A program made the position numbers and the translations under genes. Shown one piece after another: positions 14,618-19,588 of a stretch of 19,588 nt of DNA (within the stretch, counting starts at the first letter, position 1; each line of letters opens with the position of its first letter). The notes beneath the pieces were generated by a model that saw only the letters and a program-made list of their open reading frames with translations, searched no databases and was not told the origin of the DNA. Origin of the DNA: Porphyromonadaceae bacterium UBA4259 (GTDB lineage: Bacteria > Bacteroidota > Bacteroidia > Bacteroidales > Muribaculaceae); assembly GCA_002396125.1 (NCBI GenBank), contig DGWL01000066.1, positions 1 to 19,588 on the forward strand, read 5' to 3'.

Positions 14618-15601
14618 CTACAGCAACAACTTTACCAGTTGCCGGTTGCTCAGGTTCATGATTATGGTCGAGATGTCGAGGTCGAGTAGGGCGGAGGTTA
14701 TATCCTCGTGAGTGAATGCGATGCCTTGAAGGCGACTGGTGATGGCATCAATGTCACCTAGCAGGAAGAAATCGCCGGCGATGTTGATGTGGCGAATGAT
14801 GTTGCGGTTCAACTCAAGGTGTATCCTGAACTCTCCCACACCCTCAATGCGCCCACTTCGCTCCATGTTGCAGCGGGGATTGTTGCCCAATATAAACTCG
14901 GGGGTGAGGTAGCCACGCTCTATCTCCTCGATGGCGGTCACATCGTCGGTGTCAAGCTCGATACTGCCATCGCACAATGTGTTAAGCACATGTTCTTGAA
15001 ACTCCTCGATGGTCATGGGTGTGAGATACTGGTTGAGAGTGGTGATGTGGCTCTGCACGCTTTTCACACCCTTAGAGTCAAGTTTTGTGGCCGAAGGTGT
15101 GATGGCTTGAAGCATGTTCTCCATGCAGGTGTCGTAGAGCATGGTGCCGTGCACGATGCTCACCCCCGGCAGGTGGTAGAAGGCATTGCCGCTCACTTTG
15201 CGGTCATCGACCATCACGTCGTTGCGACTGTTGTCGCTTGCGTTGAGTCCCAGCCCCTTGAGCATCTCCACAATGGAGTGGGTGTAGTGTGAGAACGTGG
15301 TGGTCACGTCGTCGCTGCGGGTGATGTAGCTCAGCATGAGGTTGTCCATGTCAGCATACACGCATCCTCCACCACTCTTGCGGCGATAGTAGTCAATGCC
15401 GTTCTCTTGGCAATATTTCACATTCACTTCGCTGTCGATGAGCTGGTTACGACCGAAAATCACGGTGGGTTTCACCCTCCATGTGAAAAATAACTCATCA
15501 ATGCTGTCGTCGCGCTTTAGCAACTGTGCGGCATGTTCTTCCATGGCAAGATAGAAAGTGAGTCTCCGCTGCAGTTGCTCGGGTAGTTTTAAGTATTTCA
15601 T
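14618..15601 (-). CDS. lplA: Lipoate-protein ligase A
   Basis: This enzyme activates free lipoate with ATP and attaches it to lysines of lipoyl domains; GcvH (6616-6996) is an obvious client in this window. The 327 residues match bacterial LplA. The core motif is RRKSGGGCVYADMDNLMLSY (73-92). The catalytic lysine is most likely Lys135 in VDDRKVSGNA (131-140), followed by HGTMLYDTCMENM (151-163), as in E. coli LplA. A C-terminal accessory domain (about 250-327, GRIEGVGEFRIHLELNRN and on) is present. In the motif, Ala replaces the usual His of 'VYHD', a mild change. The gene stands alone on - with its own long leader and a strong terminator (14548-14585). Octanoate or lipoate as substrate cannot be told apart by eye. 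Confidence 0.93.
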   Translation of the reverse strand: MKYLKLPEQLQRRLTFYLAMEEHAAQLLKRDDSIDELFFTWRVKPTVIFGRNQLIDSEVNVKYCQENGIDYYRRKSGGGCVYADMDNLMLSYITRSDDVTTTFSHYTHSIVEMLKGLGLNASDNSRNDVMVDDRKVSGNAFYHLPGVSIVHGTMLYDTCMENMLQAITPSATKLDSKGVKSVQSHITTLNQYLTPMTIEEFQEHVLNTLCDGSIELDTDDVTAIEEIERGYLTPEFILGNNPRCNMERSGRIEGVGEFRIHLELNRNIIRHINIAGDFFLLGDIDAITSRLQGIAFTHEDITSALLDLDISTIIMNLSNRQLVKLLL

Positions 15602-15612
15602 TTACAACATTT

Positions 15613-15747
15613 TTAAAAATTGCCGGCGGGCAGTGCCAGGCGCATGCCAGTCAAACCTAGCACAGTCACGTCATTGCCTGCCATGGTAGGGTATTGAAAC
15701 TCGCGAGCATAAACAGTTAGCCTATAGTAATTTTCATCACTGCTCAA
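15613..15747 (-). other. Unexplained open frame in the lplA leader
   Basis: Between the lplA promoter and its ATG one frame stays open to a TAA at 15613-15615, 11 bases before lplA. The frame extends back past the promoter to an in-frame TAA near 15803, with no ATG near its start. From a possible TTG at 15747, almost at the predicted transcription start, it would encode 44 residues including ENYYRLTVYAREFQYP and a tail ending MRLALPAGNF. From the first ATG (15684) it would be 23 residues. The composition reads like real protein, but I recognise no family. The same RNA can fold (CAGGC with GCCTG, flanked by a G-G mismatch and TG/CA), so a structured non-coding leader is an equal alternative. 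Confidence 0.35.
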
Positions 15748-15756
15748 GCCGCCTGA

Positions 15757-15764
15757 CAAAGATA
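15757..15764 (-). promoter_or_regulatory. lplA: Predicted -7 box of lplA
   Basis: TATCTTTG on the - strand is an exact fit to the Bacteroidetes -7 consensus TAnnTTTG. A convincing -33 TTTG at the normal distance is lacking (TTTC at 15792-15789 is the nearest). Transcription would start near 15750, leaving about 150 leader bases. It diverges from the galK promoter about 100 bases away, in the 312-base gap 15602-15913. Confidence 0.55.
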
Positions 15765-15833
15765 ATAATAAAAATGATTTTACTATGTGAAATGGGTGTT
15801 AATTCCTTAATTTTTTTGAAATTTCGCAAAACA

Positions 15834-15866
15834 TTGCCGTTGTTTGCAAATATTGTTGTATCTTCG
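15834..15866 (+). promoter_or_regulatory. galK: Predicted galK promoter
   Basis: TATCTTCG (15859-15866) matches the -7 consensus TAnnTTTG with one change, and TTGCCG at 15834-15839 sits at the -33 distance (spacer 22 from the TTG). Transcription would start near 15873, about 40 bases before the galK ATG. This placement argues against the longer GTG start at 15866, which falls inside the -7 box. Confidence 0.5.
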
Positions 15867-15913
15867 TGCATTCAAAAAACTATACTGTAATAAACCTACA
15901 AAATCATTGCAAA

Positions 15914-17044
15914 ATGAAGGAGAAGATAATCTCATTATTTAAAGAACGTTTTAATGCCGACCCAGTGCTTTATGCCTCGTCGGGACGCATTAACCTCATT
16001 GGAGAACACACCGATTATAACGGCGGCTTCGTATTTCCAGGAGCCATCGACAAGTGTATCATGGCTGGTATTAAAGAAAATAACACCTCTAAGGTGCGTG
16101 TCTACAGTGCCGACCTCGACAGCTATTGCGAGTTTGGTCTTAATGAAGAGGATAAGCCTGCCGAGCAGTGGGCATGCTACGTCTTTGGAGTTTGTCGCGA
16201 AACCATCAAGCGTGGCGGCACGGTGAAGGGTTTTGATGCGGTCTTTGCCGGCAATGTGCCACTGGGCGCGGGACTTTCGTCATCGGCAGCACTTGAGTCG
16301 TGTTTCGCTTTCGCTCTCAACGACATGTTCAATGATAACAAAATCGACAAGTTTGAGCTTGCCAAGATAGGGCAGAGCACCGAGCATAACTATTGCGGTG
16401 TTAACTGCGGCATCATGGACCAGTTCGCTTCGGTATTTGGCAAGAAAGACCACTTGATGCGTCTCGACTGCCGCTCGCTGGAATATAAATACTATCCTTT
16501 TGCCGCCAAGGGCTACAAGCTTGTGCTTGTTGACTCGCGCGTGAAGCATGAGCTCGTTGACTCACCCTACAACCGTCGCCGTGAGTCGTGCGAGCGCGTG
16601 GCTGCAACGCTGGGTGTTGAAACACTGCGCGATGCATCAATGGAGATGCTTGAGGCTGCACGCGACAAGATTAGCGACGAGGACTACAAGCGTGCCGTCT
16701 ATGTCATTGGCGAGAAGCAACGTGTGCTCGACGTGTGCGACGCGCTTGAGCGTGGCGACTTTGAAACAGTGGGCAAGTGCATGTATGAAACTCATCATGG
16801 CTTGAGCAAGGACTACGAGGTGAGTTGTGTTGAGCTCGACTTCCTCAACGACGTGGCACGCGAGTGTGGCGTGACAGGGTCGCGCATCATGGGCGGTGGC
16901 TTCGGAGGCTGCACAATCAATCTGGTAAAGGATGAACTCTACGACAACTTCATCGCCACTGCTTGCAAGAAGTTTAACGATGAGTATGGCCATGAGCCCA
17001 AAATCTACGAGGTGATTATCAGTGATGGCGCTCGCCGTGTCTGA
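15914..17044 (+). CDS. galK: Galactokinase
   Basis: Phosphorylates galactose to galactose-1-phosphate with ATP, the first committed step of the Leloir pathway. Of the GHMP kinase signatures, the galactokinase box GRINLIGEHTDYNGG is at 24-38, the ATP loop GNVPLGAGLSSSAALE at 113-128, the probable catalytic Asp169 in NCGIMDQFAS (164-173), and motif 3 GGGFGGC at 327-333. From the ATG at 15914 the protein has 376 residues, normal for the family; an upstream in-frame GTG at 15866 would add 16 residues unlike any galactokinase N-terminus and overlaps the promoter. A nucleotidyltransferase gene follows after 52 bases; galT and galE are not in the window. Confidence 0.95.
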   Translation: MKEKIISLFKERFNADPVLYASSGRINLIGEHTDYNGGFVFPGAIDKCIMAGIKENNTSKVRVYSADLDSYCEFGLNEEDKPAEQWACYVFGVCRETIKRGGTVKGFDAVFAGNVPLGAGLSSSAALESCFAFALNDMFNDNKIDKFELAKIGQSTEHNYCGVNCGIMDQFASVFGKKDHLMRLDCRSLEYKYYPFAAKGYKLVLVDSRVKHELVDSPYNRRRESCERVAATLGVETLRDASMEMLEAARDKISDEDYKRAVYVIGEKQRVLDVCDALERGDFETVGKCMYETHHGLSKDYEVSCVELDFLNDVARECGVTGSRIMGGGFGGCTINLVKDELYDNFIATACKKFNDEYGHEPKIYEVIISDGARRV

Positions 17045-17096
17045 AAAAACTGATTTTTAGAACTCTCCTATAAATATAAAAAAGAACTATAAATAT

Positions 17097-17999
17097 ATGA
17101 AACCTACTTTATTTGTACTTGCAGCTGGCATGGGAAGCCGCTATGGTGGCCTCAAGCAGCTCGATGGCCTGGGACCTCATGGCGAGACCATCATGGACTA
17201 TTCAATCTACGATGCCATCCAGAGTGGTTTTGGCAAGGTGGTGTTTGTCATTCGTCATGATTTTGAGCAGGAATTCCGCGAGAAGATTCTCTCAAAATAT
17301 GAGAGCAAGATTCCCACCGAGGTTGTGTTCCAGTCAATCACCGACCTGCCTCAAGGATTCATTTGCCCCGACGACCGCACTAAGCCCTGGGGTACTAATC
17401 ATGCTGTGCTCATGGGCAAGGATGTGATTAAGGAGCCGTTTGCTGTTATCAATAGCGACGACTTCTACGGCCGCAATTCCTTTGAAGTGCTGGCTAAAGC
17501 TCTTAGTGAGCTTCCTGAAGGGAGCCACGACCGTTACTTCATGGTTGGCTTCAACGTGGGTAATACCATGAGCGAGAGCGGCACAGTGTCGCGCGGTGTG
17601 TGCGAGACTCAGGATGGGTTGCTCAAGAGCGTGGTGGAGCGCACCAAGATAGGATATGACGAGAACCATGACATTATTTTCACCGAGGGCGACATTGTGG
17701 AGCATCTTGAGCCAACCACGCCGGTTTCGATGAACTTTTGGGGATTTACCCCCGACTATTTTGAGCACAGTGAGCGCTCGTTTATCAACTTCCTCAACCA
17801 CAGCATCAACGTTCCCAAGAGCGAGTTCTTCATCCCCATCGTGGTGAGTGAACTGGTTGAGAGTGGCCAGTCGACGGTCGAGGTGCTTAGAACCGACAGC
17901 AAGTGGTTTGGCGTTACCTATAGCGAGGACCGCCAGGGTGTGGTCGATAAATTTGCCGAGTTGCATCGTCAGGGTGTTTATCCCGAGAAGATGTTCTAG
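17097..17999 (+). CDS. Sugar-phosphate-type nucleotidyltransferase
   Basis: A 300-residue enzyme of the NTP-transferase (GT-A-like) superfamily that probably transfers a nucleotide to a sugar-1-phosphate. The N-terminal nucleotide loop is LAAGMGSRYGGLKQL (8-22), then GPHGETIMDYSIYDA (26-40), a second nucleotide-binding element KPWGTNHAVL (96-105), and the metal-binding acidic pair in NSDDFYG (Asp121/Asp122). The C-terminal third lacks the left-handed helix repeats of GlmU/GlgC-type enzymes. It lies 52 bases after galK and 8 bases before a Fur-family gene. Position suggests a galactose- or hexose-1-phosphate as substrate, perhaps standing in for a uridylyltransferase; equally it could serve polysaccharide precursors. 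Substrate not determined. Confidence 0.82.
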   Translation: MKPTLFVLAAGMGSRYGGLKQLDGLGPHGETIMDYSIYDAIQSGFGKVVFVIRHDFEQEFREKILSKYESKIPTEVVFQSITDLPQGFICPDDRTKPWGTNHAVLMGKDVIKEPFAVINSDDFYGRNSFEVLAKALSELPEGSHDRYFMVGFNVGNTMSESGTVSRGVCETQDGLLKSVVERTKIGYDENHDIIFTEGDIVEHLEPTTPVSMNFWGFTPDYFEHSERSFINFLNHSINVPKSEFFIPIVVSELVESGQSTVEVLRTDSKWFGVTYSEDRQGVVDKFAELHRQGVYPEKMF

Positions 18000-18007
18000 A
18001 GCCTGCT

Positions 18008-18508
18008 GTGAAGACCGGGGTTGAATATAGCTGTGACGCGGCCGTTGAGAAGCTAGACAGGTTTCTCAAGGCTAAAAAACTGCGGCGCACGCCCGAGCGG
18101 TACCGAATTTTGGAACAGGCAATGGCGTTTCCCAAGCAGTTTGTGGTCGACGACCTTGTGCAAGCTATGGCAACAGCCGCTTTTCCGGTTAGCAAGTCAA
18201 CAGTCTACAGCACTGTCGACCTCCTTGTGGAGGCGGGTATCTTGAGGCGCATTACCGCCATTGGCAATGGACCGGCGCGCTACGAGAAACTTGAGGATGT
18301 CAGTCACATTCACCTCTTGTGTGAGGAGTGCGGCAAGCTCAAGTTGGTGAAGGATCTCAACTTCATGGCCTACATGAACGCGCGCAAGTTTGCCGCCTTC
18401 ACAACAAGCTACTATAACCTCACGGTCTATGGCGTCTGCAACGATTGTGCTCGGCGCATAAAGCGGGAGAAAAGCTCAAATAATAAAATTAAGAGAACAA
18501 CTAAATAA
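18008..18508 (+). CDS. Fur-family metal-dependent transcriptional regulator
   Basis: A 166-residue Fur/Zur/PerR-type repressor. The N-terminal winged helix has RRTPERYRILEQ (26-37) and the recognition helix in VSKSTVYSTVDLLVEAGIL (61-79), with the family phrase ARYEK (90-94). The dimerisation domain has the structural zinc pairs Cys105/Cys108 (CEEC) and Cys144/Cys147 (CNDC), and His100/His102 (HIH). In the phrase that usually reads '(S)HNLE(I)YG', this protein has YYNLTVYG (135-142), so a commonly conserved metal-site His is Tyr. The tail is Lys/Arg/Ser/Asn-rich. The start is GTG, 8 bases after the nucleotidyltransferase stop; no upstream ATG is in frame, and the next Met is inside the DNA-binding domain. 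Metal (Fe, Zn, Mn) and targets are unknown. Confidence 0.88.
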   Translation: MKTGVEYSCDAAVEKLDRFLKAKKLRRTPERYRILEQAMAFPKQFVVDDLVQAMATAAFPVSKSTVYSTVDLLVEAGILRRITAIGNGPARYEKLEDVSHIHLLCEECGKLKLVKDLNFMAYMNARKFAAFTTSYYNLTVYGVCNDCARRIKREKSSNNKIKRTTK

Positions 18509-18546
18509 CTTTCTTTATTTACACAATTAACTAATTAAAAAACATC

Positions 18547-19588
18547 ATGGCAAATGTAAAACCTTTCAAGGGGCTTCGTCCCCCAAAAGAGTTAGTTCAA
18601 AAAGTGGCTTCTAAACCTTACGACGTCCTCTCAAGCGAGGAGGCTAGGGCAGAGGCGGGCGATAACGAAATGTCGCTCTATCACATCATCAAGCCTGAAA
18701 TCGACTTCAACGACGGCACCACCGAGCATGATCCTCAAGTCTATGACAAGGCTGTGGAGAACTTCAAGAAGTTCCAGGCCAACGGATGGCTTGTTCAGGA
18801 CACCAAGGAGATGTACTACATCTATGCTCAAACGATGGACGGCCGTACTCAGTATGGTATCGTGGTTGCAGCCAACTACATGGACTATATCGAAGGTCGC
18901 ATCAAGAAGCATGAGCTCACTCGTCGCGAGAAGGAAGAAGACCGCATGAAGCACATTCGCGTCAACAACGCCAATGTGGAGCCTGTGTTCCTCTCTTTCC
19001 CAACCAACGAGCCTCTGGAGCAAATTATCGCTCAGGTGGCTAAGACCACTCCCGAGTATGACTTCGTGAGCGAGGACGGCATCGGTCACACATTCTGGTG
19101 CATCACCGACGATGCTCTTATCCAGCGCATCACCGAGGAGTTCGCTAAGATTCCTTACCTCTATATTGCCGACGGTCATCACCGCACTGCTGCAGCTGCT
19201 CACATTGGTGAGGAGAAGGCGCAAGCCGACCCCAATCACACCGGCAAGGAAGAGTATAACTACCTGCTGGCAGTTTGCTTCCCCGAGAATCACCTCAAGG
19301 TGATGGACTACAACCGTGTGGTTAAGGACCTCAATGGCCTCACTCCCGAGCAATTCCTTGAGAAGGTGGGTGAGCACTTCACCATTGAGTGCAAGGGCGA
19401 CCAGGAATATCGTCCAGCAAAGCTCCACAACTTCTCGCTCTACCTCGAGGGTAAGTGGTATTCGCTCACTGCCAAGGAGGGAACCTACGACGACAACGAC
19501 CCCATTGGCGTGCTCGACGTTAAGGTTTCAAGCGATTACATCCTGCGCGATATCTTGGGCATTATGGACTTGCGCACCGACAAGCGCA
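18547..19588 (+). CDS. DUF1015 family protein (3' end outside the window)
   Basis: 347 complete codons are in the window without a stop; related proteins are, from memory, about 410 residues, so some 60 are missing. Recognisable marks are the N-terminal PFKGLRPPKE...ASKPYDVLSSEEAR (6-34), IKKHELTRREKEEDR (119-133) and ADGHHRTAAA (208-217). The last resembles the 'DGHHR' motif of ParB/sulfiredoxin-like folds, including archaeal free-serine kinase, so a nucleotide-dependent activity is possible but unproven. No signal peptide is seen; it is expected in the cytoplasm. In Bacteroides-type genomes DUF1015 genes often sit next to serC/serA; here the upstream neighbour is a Fur-like gene 38 bases away. 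The ATG follows an A-rich stretch, with no clear promoter. Confidence 0.85.
   Translation, partial: MANVKPFKGLRPPKELVQKVASKPYDVLSSEEARAEAGDNEMSLYHIIKPEIDFNDGTTEHDPQVYDKAVENFKKFQANGWLVQDTKEMYYIYAQTMDGRTQYGIVVAANYMDYIEGRIKKHELTRREKEEDRMKHIRVNNANVEPVFLSFPTNEPLEQIIAQVAKTTPEYDFVSEDGIGHTFWCITDDALIQRITEEFAKIPYLYIADGHHRTAAAAHIGEEKAQADPNHTGKEEYNYLLAVCFPENHLKVMDYNRVVKDLNGLTPEQFLEKVGEHFTIECKGDQEYRPAKLHNFSLYLEGKWYSLTAKEGTYDDNDPIGVLDVKVSSDYILRDILGIMDLRTDKR

Noticed and set aside
15866..15913. GTG start that would lengthen galactokinase by 16 residues
   Set aside because: The GTG overlaps the predicted -7 box, the added residues are unlike family N-termini, and the ATG at 15914 gives the normal length.
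18631..19428. 265-codon open frame on - opposite the DUF1015 gene
   Set aside because: It is the complement of a gene with clear family motifs. The Leu/Val/His-rich product matches nothing I recognise and its apparent start lies within the coding region.

Overview
The window looks like a chromosomal segment from a gut-type Bacteroidales bacterium (Muribaculaceae/Prevotellaceae-like is my guess from family memory; the sequence alone does not fix the genus). Reasons: proteins with SusC-type carboxypeptidase-regulatory domains, a TonB C-terminal fragment, A-rich stretches instead of Shine-Dalgarno sequences before start codons, upstream TAnnTTTG-type -7 boxes, a lipoprotein-anchored MFP/RND/OMF efflux operon, and a DUF1015 gene. 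No rRNA, tRNA, CRISPR array, insertion sequence or phage gene was seen.

Layout. 1-2202 (+): the end of a TonB-domain protein, a secreted beta-rich protein of unknown function, and a secreted protein with three carboxypeptidase-regulatory-like domains; this block looks A+T-richer than the rest. 2273-2310: a bidirectional terminator between convergent genes. 2335-8159 (-): a complete glycine cleavage operon in the order gcvT-gcvH-gcvPA-gcvPB-lpd, with the P-protein split in two genes that overlap by 8 nt and a terminator-like hairpin between gcvH and gcvPA. 8469-14307 (-): a tripartite RND efflux operon (adaptor, pump, outer-membrane channel), with a promoter upstream and a strong terminator downstream. 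14618-15601 (-): a lipoate-protein ligase, preceded by a long leader holding an unexplained open frame. 15914-18508 (+): galactokinase, a sugar-phosphate-type nucleotidyltransferase and a Fur-family regulator with a GTG start. 18547-end (+): a DUF1015 protein cut by the window edge.

How the genes fit together. GcvT, GcvH, GcvPA/PB and Lpd make up the whole machine that oxidises glycine to CO2, ammonia and methylene-tetrahydrofolate. Lys64 of GcvH must carry lipoate, and the nearby lipoate ligase could supply it by salvage. DUF1015 genes are often found beside serine-synthesis genes in related bacteria, so serine/glycine one-carbon metabolism may be a theme, but this is inference. Galactokinase with a neighbouring nucleotidyltransferase suggests sugar-1-phosphate activation. 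No wholly new system is evident. The least explained pieces are the lplA leader, the gcvH-gcvPA hairpin and the secreted pair at the left edge.
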